Part shown: positions 23,155 to 34,339 of the stretch, piece after piece
How the letters are laid out: each line of letters begins with the position of its first letter
Position numbering within the stretch: position 1 is the first letter of the stretch
Assembly: GCA_946902985.2 (NCBI GenBank)
Contig: OX336389.2
Location: 174,106,704-174,170,703, forward strand
DNA length: 64,000 bases
Direction: 5' to 3'
DNA from: Meconema thalassinum
Lineage: Eukaryota > Arthropoda > Insecta > Orthoptera > Tettigoniidae
Notes under the pieces: generated by a model
The model's input: only the letters and a program-made list of their open reading frames with translations
Databases searched by the model: none
Told to the model about the DNA's origin: nothing
Position numbers and translations under genes: made by a program

Positions 23155-23700
23155 CCATCGCAAGATTAGAACACAATAAATAAAAACTTAATTTTAAAAA
23201 TTCGCACAGCCGCCAATTGAGGTTATGTAAATAATTTAACTAAATTATGTTTCAGTGCATTGCAATTTGTATAGTCATTTGCTGTACCAAGTTTCACTGC
23301 GTTCGAATGGTTAAATCGTGAGAAAAGTCTATTTAAATGTTTCAACTTCGCTTGGCCGCCACGGTCGTTTTGTAGTTGACAGGTTTATGAGTCACATAGG
23401 TCTACGTCTAGTAGTGCCAGTGTGATATGAGTAATAGTTTCGGAGATATAGAATGCTAGTGAAATATTTTGCACAGCCGCCATGTTGGATTGGTGAGACG
23501 TAATAAAATTTGAAGGGCAAGTTCGGGGTCGGCTGAAATAGTATTAAAACCTTACTGAGTTTCATTGAAATCGATGCAGCGGTTTAGAAGTTATTAGGGG
23601 ACACACACACACGGATGCACACAAGGACAAAAGGTGATCTCATAAGCCTCTTTTTTTTAGGAAAATAGGCTAAAAATGGTCTTACTATGGTAAAAGTGCT
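23155..23700 (-). repeat. Modular interspersed repeat, type A (minus orientation)
   Basis: Contains cacagccgccatgttgg and gcacagccgccaattgag modules. Its plus-strand right side reads ttattaggggacacacacac then ggtgatctcataagcctc and aaaataggcta, the inverted start of the type A repeat at 29736 and 38130. Confidence 0.6.
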
Positions 23701-23848
23701 TACCCTGGCTTAAATCACAGCTTTCATCGTTACTCAAGACAACTTCCAGGACTGGAAAATGTGTGCAAATTTACACGATTTTCGATAAGTTGATAATTTG
23801 GTAACTTGAACTAAATAATGTGGTACTCAATTTCTTAGTGTTGCATTT

Positions 23849-24018
23849 TGTTAGAATTAACGCAGCACACCACACGATAGAAACACAGCACTGTTACAAA
23901 TTGTCGTACAATAATGGACGTCAAAGAATACTCCAAACAAAGAGATGCGCACATAGCAGATGGCAGTAGTGTTCATGAACTAATACTCGTAGAACAGGAA
24001 CATTATTCCAAACTAACA
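23849..24018 (-). repeat. Copia 3' LTR
   Basis: Bounded by tgttag and ctaaca, with a purine-rich tract (gaggggaag on the minus strand, 24019-24027) just outside, as expected for a polypurine tract. The second LTR was not found, so the assignment is from one copy. Confidence 0.6.
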
Positions 24019-24035
24019 CTTCCCCTCAAGTCAAG

Positions 24036-24127
24036 TTCAGTTGACCTCACTCAGACCAGCCGATTTCATGCACCACTGAAGTTCAGTTGACCTCACTCAG
24101 ACCAGCCGATGTCATGCACCACTGATG
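24036..24127. repeat. 46-bp tandem duplication
   Basis: Two adjacent 46-bp units starting ttcagttgacctcactcag differ at about two positions. They lie between the copia pol end and its polypurine tract. Confidence 0.85.
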
Positions 24128-24333
24128 TTTTTGTCCAGGCAAACTTTTTGCAAGGAAGTCTGCCACTTGATCCTCAGTTGGAATGTACTATACAATGAAC
24201 GACTTCTTTTTCAGCGTGTCTCTGGCAAAATGATGTCTAATGTCAATATGTTTACTTTTGTTGTGGGACATGGGATTCGCAGCTAATCTCAGTGCAGTTT
24301 GGTTGTCACAGTACATGGTCAGATCAGCTAGAG

Positions 24334-27022
24334 CAGGAGTCTCCAAACTTTCCAGCCTTAGGGCCATACTGATTACTCCAGTAAGTTCCGAGGGCCAAAA
24401 CCATATTATCATTGTTGCCGGTGGTAAAAAGTGAAATAGTCCACTGATGAAAAAAAAAGTCCGAAAAAGTACGCAACGTTGAAAAAAGGCTGCAAATCGG
24501 ACTAAAGTCCGCAAAACGGCAACACTGCATATTATTAATTTTCCTGTCATTATCTGTAATTTCTAGATTAGTCGTAGAGTACGAGCCATGAGGAGTAATG
24601 TGACACGACATCTGGTGGACACAAGTGGAAATAGGTAGTACCTTCTATCGCTAACAGATGGCGCTAATAGCACGTACAGAGTAATCTCGTTGGTTCGAGA
24701 GAGTTCTGGTGTCTTCCACTCACTTCTAGATGGCAGTAATTGGAATATATAAGAAGGCTAGTTGCGAAACCACAAGTCAGTTCCTATGACACTGTTGTGA
24801 AATAAAATAGTGCGTACCTCCTTAAAACGTGTTTGTGCGTGTTTAAGTTTAAGACATCTTTGTAACAGTATTTTGATTTGAATTGTTGCTTTTGTGTGTG
24901 ATTTAGTAGTATGGAAAAGAAGCGAAAAATTGATAGTGAATGCAGAAAATTCAAAGATGAGTGGAACATTCAGTATTTCGTAATCGAGTCCAGTAACAAG
25001 GCGCTATGTTTGATTTGCAATGAAAGCATAGCCATTCTCAAGGAATATAACATTAAACGTCATTATGAAACAAAACATTTTCAAAATTACTCAAAATATA
25101 CAGGAAGTTTGCGGACAGAAAAATTCGAAGCTATGAAGCGCGGATTGAAATCGCAGCAATCTTCATTTACAAAACTCAAAACCGAACAAGAGGCTGCAAC
25201 TCGTGCCAGCTTCCGTGTGGCTCTTGAAATTGCAAAACGTGGAAAACCATTCACCGATGGAGAAATGATCAAAGAATGCATAATTGCAGCAGCCGAAGAA
25301 ATGTGCCCTGAAAAGGTAAATTTATTAAAAACTGTCAGTATGTCAGCAAACACTGTGGCTCGAAGGGTAGAAAACATTGCTGAAAATATATCCTCTCAAC
25401 TGTTCGACAAAAATGGAGATGTTGAGTGGTTTTCTTTGGCCTTGGATGAGTCAACGGATGTGTCAGATACTGCTCAGGTGTTGATTTATATTCGAGGAGT
25501 AGATAAAAGCTATGAAGTGCATGAAGAACTTCTTGATATGTATAGTATTCATGGCACAACTACTGGTACAGATATTTTTAAAGGAGTTGAAATGGCCATT
25601 AATCAAAAGAACCTTCGATGGAAAAACTTGAAATGTATTACAACTGATGGAGGCAAAAACATGAGTGGGAAAGATAAAGGAGTGGTCGCTCTTGTGTCAA
25701 AGGCTGTAGAAAATGATGGTGGTTCAAAACCATTAGTCTTACATTGTATCATTCATCAACAGTCTTTGTGCGGAAAATGTTTGGATATGTCTGAAGTTCT
25801 GAAACCAGTCATATCAACTGTTAATTTTATGAGATCTTTTGGGCTGAATCACCGACAATTCCGACAATTTATTGAAGAGATTGGAGAAAATGACTTACCT
25901 TATCATACTGCCGTACGTTGGCTTAGTCGTGGGAAAGTCCTTCAGCGCTTTTTTGAACTTCGAGCAGTGATCGAAATTTTTTTGAATGAAAAGCATCACC
26001 CTCTTACTGAATTACAAAACAACACATGGCTGTGGAAGTTAGCATTCTATGTTGATTTGACAAAACATGTGAACGAACTGAATTTGAGATTGCAAGGAGA
26101 AAACCAGCATCTTCCTGATTTATACACTAATATCAAATCATTCCGGAAGAAATTGATACTGTTTCAATCACAACTACGAAGTAAATGTTTTTCACATTTT
26201 AAAACATGTGAAATATTCAGCCACACCACTGAGACTGAGTTTCCTATCGATTTTGCAATCGAAACTTTGAGTGCTTTGAAAATAAATTTTGATACTCGTT
26301 TCTCGGACTTCGATGCCTTTGCGAATCAAATTAAGATTTTTCAGGATCCTTTTGATACTGACATTGAAACCCTAGCCCCGGAACTTCAAATGGAAATGAT
26401 TGAACTACAGTGCAGTGATATAATTAAGAACAAATATCAAAACTCATCTTTGTTGGAATTTTATAAGAGTCTTCCACTGACACAATTTGATAATTTGCAT
26501 AAATTTGCTCGTGGGCTGATTCTGTTTTTGGTACTACTTATTTGTGTGAGAAGACCTTCTCCAAAATGAAGTACACAAAAAATGTTTACAGATCTAAATT
26601 AACTGATGAGCATCTTAGATCTCTTTTAATAATTGGTACAAGTAAAATTAGTCCACAACTACAAACTATTGTCAGTGGAAAATCTCAATTACATAAATCT
26701 CATTAGTATTTCATATGTCTGCATGTTATACATGTCTTTACTCATTACAATTCTGTGTTTCTTTATCCAACTTATCACAAAAACAATAACAATAAGCCTA
26801 CAACAATGTTATGAGTAGTTAGCCCATGACCATATCAATGTAGATGTCATATTAATAATTATTCAACATAAAATTAGAATACTTCAGTAAACTAAATTTA
26901 ATTTGCTATAAAAAAAATATGTTCTCTAAAAGGAGTTTTCAAGTATGCTAGCTCTCCGCGGGCCGGACAAAATCTGTTCGCGGGCCGGATGTGGCCCTCG
27001 GGCCGTAGTTTGGAGACCCCTG
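24334..27022 (+). mobile_element. hAT DNA transposon, nearly complete
   Basis: Terminal inverted repeats caggagtctccaaact (left) and agtttggagacccctg (right) bound 2,689 bp. An exact 8-bp target duplication agctagag flanks them (24326-24333 and 27023-27030), diagnostic for hAT. The ggccctcgggccgtag subterminal block on the right matches a mutated gggccatactg region on the left. It carries one transposase gene and sits inside the copia RNase H domain. Confidence 0.95.
24911..26706 (+). CDS. hAT transposase (single frameshift)
   Basis: ATG at 24911 opens a 552-codon frame; a shift near 26525 moves it to a frame ending at TAG 26704-26706. An N-terminal zinc finger has C33, C36, H51 and H56 (BED-like). 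Catalytic-core candidates are the Asp in SLALDESTD and in ITTDGGKNMSG, followed by LHCIIHQQSLCGK and the large insertion domain. After the frameshift, CEKTFSKMKYTKNVYRSKLT and HLRSLL form the hAT dimerisation end. It belongs with the GTF2IRD2/EPM2AIP1/ZBED5-like hAT branch, by my recognition of the segment pattern. The shift falls in or near a tttttgg homopolymer, so a sequencing error is possible; otherwise the protein is full length. Confidence 0.9.
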
Positions 27023-28400
27023 AGCTAGAGCGTTGATACCCAATTCGTGAAGAAATCTCTGCAAGTATATGGCCTCTTTGGCACATTCGGACATAGCCAT
27101 ATATTCCGCCTCCGTAGTTCTCAGGGCAACCGTTCACTGCTTTCGAGAATCCCAAGGTATGGGGCATCCACAAAGTTTAAAGATGTAGCCCGGGTGAGAC
27201 TTCCTATCCTCGATGCTTCCTCCCCAATCTGCAGCCACGAACCCTCCGACCGGTTTCGGGTCGGACACGAAAACTAGTCCAACGTTGGCAGTTCCCTTTA
27301 GATAAAGAAGGACTCTTTAGGCCGCCCTCTAGTGTTCCATCCCGTAGCAGTTATTAAACTGACTTAAGCAGCTGACGGCGAATGAGATGTTTGGACGTGT
27401 GATTGTAGGTAAGTAATTGCACCTACAAGCTCACGATAAGGACATTTTGTTCCTCTTGACGTGGTCATCCTTCTTTGTCAGCTTGATCCCAGGATCTAGA
27501 GGTGTGGCAACTGGTTTGCACTCGCTCATACCGAATCAATCGAGAAGTTCTTTGATATACTCCTGTTGGTATATTTTGACCCAACCATTGCCTTGAACGA
27601 ACTCAATACCCAAACAATAGCTTGTGAATCCAAGGTCCTTGAGCTCAAATTTGGTTGCCAACTTCCTTCCCAGTTAGGCGATTATGTCTTGAGTCATTTG
27701 CGTTAGGACCGGCCATTGCGCTCTTCAAGGGGGTCTCTGTAAGATAAGTTTGTTCTGTTTTTTTCCGTGACTTTAGATCTGTTCCAACAGGATGGAAAAA
27801 ACTTCCAGAACTGATCAACATTGGTCGATGCCGACCTCTGGTTGTAAGTGAAGTACTGCTCAGATTTCCAGCATAGTCCTTTTTCTGATTGACTCCAGGT
27901 TCCTCAAAACCCTAGAAAGCCTCCTCATCCGTAGAATCTTCAAAGTCCAAGAAAGGTCCCTCCTCATCTGAAGGTACATCAGAGCCCAAAAATGTTTCCG
28001 CTTCATCCCAGGAGGTCGTATTCTCGCGGTTCCGCTCCCTCTCTTCCTCGATTACAAGAAGTAATTCAACTTCCTTTTCATCAGACGAGAGCCTCGTAAG
28101 TTCCTTAAATCTTATATTCTCCATTTCGTGCCTTGCCTGATCTCTCAGACTGTTTCCCATCATGCCCTTGGATTCGTTGCCATCATCAATAAATCTCACA
28201 TCACGACTGATGAAAGCCTTATTTTTCTAGGTGACCAAACACAGAAACCCTTCGATTCTTCTAAGTAACCTAACATGCCCTCTACATCTCGTTGATCAAA
28301 TTTGCCGAACACTCTCAGATGTGACACATGGCACATGTCCATAACTCAAATGGTGTCCTTCCCCCCATGAATGGTCCCCACAAAATCAACTCAAGTCTTG

Positions 28401-28813
28401 TTTCAATATCCACCAAAGTGAGCAAGAGCATGTAAGTTAATGAACTCTTACAGCTGTTTTTAGACATTTTCGGTCTTGCCATCTTAGCCCTCATTGACTA
28501 CGCGACCTACGCGAAGGGAATGAAATCGAAAGGGATTACTTTCCGCATTCAAGACCGGTGGTCAAGCTGTCAAATATTTCAAGGGAGTACAAACTCTTCA
28601 CATGAAGTTTCCATAAGACACTTCGCATTTATGTAGCATTTTGGTATAATTTTCGCAATTTGAATCAATTTCGCATTTCGTCGCTTTCTCAGAACACATT
28701 AAAAAGTGGTTTACAGGTCGTAAAAACTTAAAATATAAGAGTACAAGCCATTATGAGCTTTTCGCGCTTTATCGCATTTGCGAAAAACCACCACCCTATC
28801 ACCCATTACTTAC
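28401..28813. other. NUAK intron, possible copia decay
   Basis: No feature can be fixed. The left part may extend the copia element, heavily mutated; the right part is AT-rich. Confidence 0.3.
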
Positions 28814-28944
28814 CAGCAGTCAACTTCTGGACCATGATAAGGGGTTCCTTTTACAATTTCAGGGGAAGCATACAACGGGCTCCCACAGAAAGTATTTAAC
28901 AAACGTTGTTCATCAAAAACGTTGGACAAACCGAAATCAGCAAT
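28814..28944 (-). CDS. NUAK: NUAK-family kinase, activation-loop exon
   Basis: A 131-bp exon with acceptor tttttcag before 28944 and donor gtaagta after 28814. It encodes [20 protein letters not shown] then [10 protein letters not shown]: the DFG motif that binds magnesium, the activation loop with the Thr in NTFCGSP (the LKB1 phosphorylation site in AMPK-related kinases) and SPE of subdomain VIII. The end is PYHGPEVDC plus two bases of a Trp codon that the 18-kb exon completes. All key residues are present. Phase fits both neighbours. Confidence 0.95.
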
Positions 28945-28977
28945 CTGAAAAAAGAAACAGACACAATATATTTCACA

Positions 28978-29010
<33 letters not shown>

Positions 29011-29735
29011 AACAGGCTTAGGCTATTAGGTAGGGACTCAAAAATTCAACTGAAACTTGCCATTTCCGTCTACATATAAAAATATGAAATTCGTCGCTTT
29101 TCTTTCTGAATTTCCACTGAATTTTGTTTATTTAGGCATTTTAGACTGTTTTATGGTGAATGCGCTCAATTTTTGTTGTCTGTGTGTCTGTCTGTCTGCA
29201 TGCTTTTAAGTCGAGAACAGTAGGATTGATCAACGTAAAATTTGGTGTGGGTATCGATCACAGGCCAGGGACCAATCATGTATATAACTTTTCACTGTAT
29301 CGCTCATAAAAGTGTGGTATGGGGGAAAGCCCCTTCAAAAACATGCTAAAATAGACGAAATATCAAAGTTGTCATACAAGGACAAGACGAAGTTCATTTT
29401 GAGCCCCTCGATGCCAGAAATAAAACTTGGAAGGTCCCAAGGGAGAACCCGAAAACCATGTTCTAAGACCCTAGAATCAACCGTTTACGAGATATTTGTA
29501 TCATAGAATGGGAGGTAAAACTATAAAAGGCTGGTTTGTCTAGGCAACACCAGCTCAGAGGAACCCATAACTTCCTACCTATATATGGCACTCTCTGTGA
29601 GACACATTTCCCCTCCATTTATACGATACGAAGATTATGTATCAACCCCTAAACTGCCTTGAAATCTATGAAAACATTTAAACCCTTACGCTACCTTAAA
29701 AAAAATAGATCATACGTATCCAAAACTTGATTTAT
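28945..29735. other. NUAK intron with (GAT)11 and a third repeat type
   Basis: (GAT)n occupies 28978-29010. From about 29040 to 29530 the text (tgtctgtgtgtctgtctgtc, then agaacagtaggattgatc) has the same build as the start of other interspersed repeats here: (TGTC)n followed by a passage of about 100 bp. An open frame at 29312-29506 is not recognised. Confidence 0.4.
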
Positions 29736-30750
29736 TAGCCCATTTTCATTTATGAAAAAAAAAAAGGCTTATGATATGACCTTTTGTCCGTGTCTGTCTG
29801 TGTGTGTGTGTGTCCCCACCTAATAAAATCTAAACGGCCCAAGTGAATTCAATGAAACTCGGTAAGTGCATACTACTAACTCGTTCGACCTCAGCCGCGC
29901 CTTTCGAATTTTAACACGTTTCACCAATCCAAAATATTTCACTGGCACCAGTAACAGATATCAGCCTGAAATTTTGTACGGTGATAAAGGGTACTACTAG
30001 AAATTCATCTACTGTATGAGACTTTCATAAACCTGTTAATTACAAAACGAACATGGCTGCCAAGCGAAGTTGAAACATTTAAATAGACTTTTCTCGCGAT
30101 TTAACCATCCGAGCGCATTGAAACTTGGTACAGCAAATGTTTATACGCATTTTAATGCACTGACACCTAATTTAGTTCAATTGTTTACATAACCTCAAGA
30201 TGCCGACTAAGCGAAATTTTAAAATTATTATTTTTATTTCTTGCGTCCTATCATGCTACCGAAGTGAACGTTTGAATAATGAACCTACGTAATAATCTTC
30301 ATCTAATAGTACATAACTCTACGGCCTACACATATAACAATCCAACATGGCGACCATCAGAAATAATTAGACGGCTCTCAATATCTAGGAATCTAGTACA
30401 GAACTCAAACTGAAATGTTTTATGTTGATAGAGACAATTAACATAAGTTCACCTATGGATCATTCAATAACCTGATGAGCAGAAAACCAACATGGCAGCA
30501 ACGCGAAATTTAAATATTTTAATGGATTTTTCTCACAACTTTTCATCGAAGCGCTGTGAAACTTAGCACAGTATACCTTCATACAAGCCTTAATATACTA
30601 ATGTCTAATTTAATAGAATTGTCTGGGAACTTAAAAAGGCGGCTGTGCAATTTTTCTAAATCTCGTTTTCATTTCCCGTGGCCTAAGTAAGACCAGTAGG
30701 ATATTTAGTTTTTCACAGAACTACTTGTTTCATCATAATTTAGGACTCTG
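29736..30750 (+). repeat. Modular interspersed repeat, type A (long copy)
   Basis: Starts ttagcccattttcatttatg, goes on with cttatgatatgacc and a tgtctgtgtgtg run, then aaatctaaacggcccaag. Inside, short modules end again and again in an aacatggctgccaagcgaa-type phrase (near 30050, 30200, 30345 and 30490). The end is tagtttttcacagaactac, a hairpin. A shorter copy with the same ends is at 38130-38912. Non-coding. Confidence 0.65.
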
Positions 30751-31471
30751 CAAAAATATAATCGAGCTGAAATTATGATACAAACATTAAACAATTATTA
30801 CATTATACGCAATAAAAAATTCACATGTAAAACCTTTAATTTTTAATGAGAGCATAACCCCGTCAAATATATGAAGAACTACCTCAAACTTCAAAAGCCA
30901 TCAAATAGAAACCATTTTATATGTTGATTCAAAAGAATAAACTCTATAAATGTTAAGTTTATTGCATTTACTATCTCCTAAGTAAAGCTATCTCTATATA
31001 GATCTCTATATAGAAGCTTAGAAACAATACTTGATAATACTGAACTGACGTAAGTACCTGAATGTAGAGTGAAAAAGGGTACAAAAGAAAATTTTTGTCA
31101 TGATTACTTTATAATTTCTCCCTTTTTTGTTGAAAGCATATCGTCTGATACGAAGAAATAGCTACCTAAACTTGGATTGGCTGGAAATTGTGTAGGGTAA
31201 TTTGAAATGTACTGTATAGCATCATTTCACCTACAAGGTTTCTGTAAAAGTAACACTTGACAAATGTTTTCCTTACAGATATACTAACAAGGGGAGGATA
31301 CGATGTATGGGTCACTGATTCGAACCATATTTAGTACACATGAAGGGCATGACTAGGCGTATACCAGGTGCAAGTAGTAAGGTGCGCTTCTCAACCAATT
31401 CCGAGAAATTAATTATTAATTATTCGTAATTGCTGTAGCGCGTTCATGTGCGCTGTACGTTAACATGAAGC

Positions 31472-31550
31472 CAAGGAGCGCATGGTTCAACGGTAAGAGC
31501 CCTGCTTCGTAAGCGTGGTATCACTGGATCGAATCCCACCGGTGAGCCTT
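31472..31550 (+). other. tRNA-Thr(CGT)-like sequence in left arm
   Basis: A box A-like tggttcaacggtaagagcc, a seven-base loop ttcgtaa (anticodon CGT if read as a tRNA) closed by TGC/GCG, and a B box ggatcgaatcc occur in the right order. A caccggtgagcc acceptor-like end is followed by a run of T. The acceptor and T stems pair poorly, so it is a tRNA-derived or pseudo-tRNA sequence, not a functional tRNA gene. Confidence 0.6.
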
Positions 31551-32214
31551 TTTTTTTTTTTGTGTAAACATAGGCAATTCGTACAACTGTAGGTGTTGTG
31601 AATAATGTTCATTTTGCAGTCAATTGTAATAACGTGTTCTGTGGGCGGGAAAAGGGATTCTGAAATCATTGTATGGGGGTGAACGTTTGTGACATTACAA
31701 TATGTACAGTCGGGGCATTGCAAATACATCGGTATTATACATGGTCGGGTGTACTCTATTATATGTATACGTTTATACACTGAAGGCCCAGTTTGTTCCG
31801 CTCATTGCACGTCAGTGAAACATCAGACCATCCCGTACCCCGCAAGTAGTGTCTCATGCTATGGGTATTGGTTGTGTTACCGTTTTTACTATTCTTGACA
31901 TTCATCAACACACAAATCTTTTTATTTTTTTACCCACTCATAATACATAACAATTCCAAGACTCTCTTCTTTTTTCTTAACTGCCTACTTGATATTTCTA
32001 CTCTCGCACTGTCTTTTTGTTACTCTGTTCTCGCACTGCCTTCTTGATACTCTGCTGCTACAGTTGGAAAGTGTTCGGACCTGGCGAGGTCACCTGCACA
32101 CAAACTAACGATAACGGTGGGCAGGAGGATAAAGGGTTCACCCAGGAAACGTTGAATGCCGCATTCGTTCCTTGGCTCTTGAGGTAGCAACATCATAAGA
32201 GTGGGAATAATTGT

Positions 32215-32670
32215 GTGACGTCGGATATTACACGTTATAGTGATGTGCCGATGCCTACGAAGGCCGATGGAAGTGTACCGCATTCCAATTCCGCGACGAG
32301 TGAAGAGGCGAAAATGCAGTTAAAAACGGTGCTAGTATATTGCGAGCAGCTCCTTCTCAAAAATAATAAAATCGCGACGGAACCGTCTGCAGTGATTAAA
32401 GAAGAACTCAAGAAAATTGGGGAAAAATTGTGCAGCACAATAATGGAAACACTGGCAGAAAATATCATCGTTATAGAGAACGGTCTTATTATGTATGAAG
32501 AACCCGACCAAGAAGGTATTTTCGAAGAAGTCGACGATTCTGCATTACCATTAGACGACGAGTACCATCCAGAGGAAAGAAGGTTGAAAAGTGATACGGA
32601 TAACATCAATCTCCTGTACGATTTATTCCCACTCCCCTTTCCCACTCACATAACACGATATTACAATTGA
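32215..32670 (+). CDS. Hypothetical 151-aa acidic protein in fold-back element
   Basis: The ORF runs from an ATG at 32215 to TGA at 32668-32670. The middle (KMQLKTVLVYCEQLLLKNNK and EELKKIGEKLCSTIMETLAE) looks helical and amphipathic; the second half is acidic (EEPDQEGIFEEVDDSALPLD). The last codons run into the right inverted arm. No signal peptide, membrane segment or known domain is seen. Length is short for a transposase. A reverse frame of 136 codons overlaps it, so coding is unproven; it might be an accessory or chance ORF. Confidence 0.35.
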   Translation: MTSDITRYSDVPMPTKADGSVPHSNSATSEEAKMQLKTVLVYCEQLLLKNNKIATEPSAVIKEELKKIGEKLCSTIMETLAENIIVIENGLIMYEEPDQEGIFEEVDDSALPLDDEYHPEERRLKSDTDNINLLYDLFPLPFPTHITRYYN

Positions 32671-32747
32671 CTGCAAAATGAACATTAATCGTGACCCTAC
32701 AGTTGTACGAATTGCCTATGTTAACAAAAACAAAACAAAAAAGAGGC

Positions 32748-32825
32748 TCACCGGTGGGATTCGATCCAGTGATCCCACGCTTACGAAGCAGGGCTCTTAC
32801 TGCTGAACTATGCACTCCTTGGCTT
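32748..32825 (-). other. tRNA-Thr(CGT)-like sequence in right arm
   Basis: Inverted counterpart of 31472-31550, read on the minus strand. It keeps the loop ttcgtaa and B box ggatcgaatcc and differs at several positions (for example gcatagttcagcagtaag in the box A part). The T-rich run after it is interrupted by G. Confidence 0.6.
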
Positions 32826-33006
32826 CATGTTAACGTACAGCGCACATGAACGCGCTACAGCAATTACGAATAATTAATAATTAATTTCTCGGAATCGGCT
32901 GAGAAGCGCACCTTACTACTTGCACCTGGTATACGCCTAGTCATGCCCTACATGTGTACTAAAAATGGTTCGAATCGGTGACCCATACATCGTATCCTCC
33001 CCTTGT

Positions 33007-34339
33007 AAGTGAGATTTGCGAACGGGAGTGTGCGTAGAGCATGCTAAGTGTACGTATTCCCATTCCTTATTCATTGTAGGAGTTTGGCCGTGCGATACGA
33101 GTTGTGGTAACTTTCATATTTTCGCTTAATTACAATTTGTCGTTGTGGAGTTTTGTTCCGGTCTCTAGAAGCACTCTGTAGGGTCCATGGTCTCTTACGA
33201 AGACTCTCTTACTGTTTTTAACTGTATGTCTATTTGACTGTCATACACTCAAACTATGGACTTCAAATACTGCACTGATTTATATAGTTACCATAGGAGC
33301 CATCAATAACGGAGTGTTGATTTAAAACAACACCGACCTGGGGTGTCCATATTAAGAAGGCATACCATAGAAAAAGCTATCAACATCCTATGCCTATTGA
33401 ATATTATAAACCAATGTAAATAGTGTCTATAAATACAATTTAACAAAACAATACGGCAACGTGACAGAAAAGGCATTTTTAGAGTTAGGCCTAATAAGTT
33501 AAAAAGTCAAAAATCACAAATCATAATGGAGAAATAAGAATATTGGAACAAATGGACTGTTTATTTTGATAATAGTGAGAAGAAAAAACATTCTTGTGCT
33601 GAATTTTGAGTGTGTAAATAGTTATGGTATCCGTATAGTGAGAAAATGTTAGGTAATCGTATATTGAGAAAATGTTACATAAATAGGGATTAGGTTACTG
33701 TTGTCATAATGATTGCTTTAGGGGAATCAAGAACATTAAGCCCTAAATTACCTAATTGATTTAACCAACCTTTCAAGCCACAAGTTTCTTTAAATAGAGG
33801 TACTTCTTCTGTAGTTGATTGTCCTTGTTTGCAAAGCAAGAGAGAACATACCCTTCACAGCAACAGGCTATTGCCGCGAGCCATACAATTTCAATGGCAT
33901 AAAGAAAGAAGTTTCCTTTTAATTCCTATGTCCTGAGTAATTACTATTGAAATATTTATTTGATCCAAAATGCAGAAATAATATGCTGGTAAAAGAAACC
34001 AATTATTTCATTATGTTATTTCAAAATGCTTCATCTAATTGGTGTTTCAGTTTTGTTTGTTGTGATGTCGTAGATATTGTTGCTTTTCATGAAGCGGACA
34101 ATTCATTCTCGATTAAAAATAATGAAATTCTTTGTTATTTTATTTTGTTTGGAAGATCATAATTGTTCGAAGATAAACCTGGTTCTCTCCCCTCTGTTTC
34201 AATGTCAAAACGTGATCAAATCACTACCATTGAGCGATTTTTATAACATTTATCTTGGTAATGATAGTTAAGTTATGAATCTAATTGATAAACAAGTAAT
34301 AACAGAACTACATTAAGAATATGTGATTATGTGAAGAGG
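33007..34339. other. NUAK intron, no gene recognised
   Basis: AT-rich sequence in which I see no repeat ends, no RNA gene and no convincing coding frame. Confidence 0.4.

Larger units (their letters stand above)
23849..28400 (-). mobile_element. Ty1/copia LTR retrotransposon remnant
   Basis: Minus-strand copia element, 5'-incomplete. The left (3') LTR is at 23849-24018. Pol pieces lie at 24188-24330 and 27031-28330, separated by a hAT transposon. Read across the hAT, using one 8-bp target copy, the RNase H frame continues: EAEYMAMSECAKEAIYL, then ELGINALADLTMYCDNQTAL. Farther upstream are RT/connection parts (LGIEFVQGNGWVKIYQQEYI and SECKPVATPLDPGIKLTK) and the variable region at 28199-27912 after an ISRDVRF-like motif. 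The upstream integrase, gag and 5' LTR are missing or unreadable. Confidence 0.85.
31287..33006. mobile_element. Fold-back element with tRNA-like inverted arms
   Basis: Inverted arms of about 375 bp (31287-31662 and about 32630-33006) start acaaggggaggatacgatg and agree over nearly the whole length. Each arm holds a tRNA-Thr-like sequence and an adjacent T-rich run. The central kilobase has one 151-codon open frame (32215-32670). Such long inverted arms point to a DNA transposon of fold-back or Mutator-like build. No transposase domain was recognised, and no clean target duplication was seen next to the ends (atacta left, aagtga right). Confidence 0.8.

Noticed and set aside
27912..28199. Separate acidic host protein (95 codons)
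   Set aside because: It follows an ISRDVRF-like copia motif in the same orientation and is the variable region between copia integrase and RT.
32235..32645. 136-codon minus-strand frame in the fold-back element
   Set aside because: Antisense of the 151-codon ORF and Ser-rich, as a reverse shadow would be; neither strand is proven.
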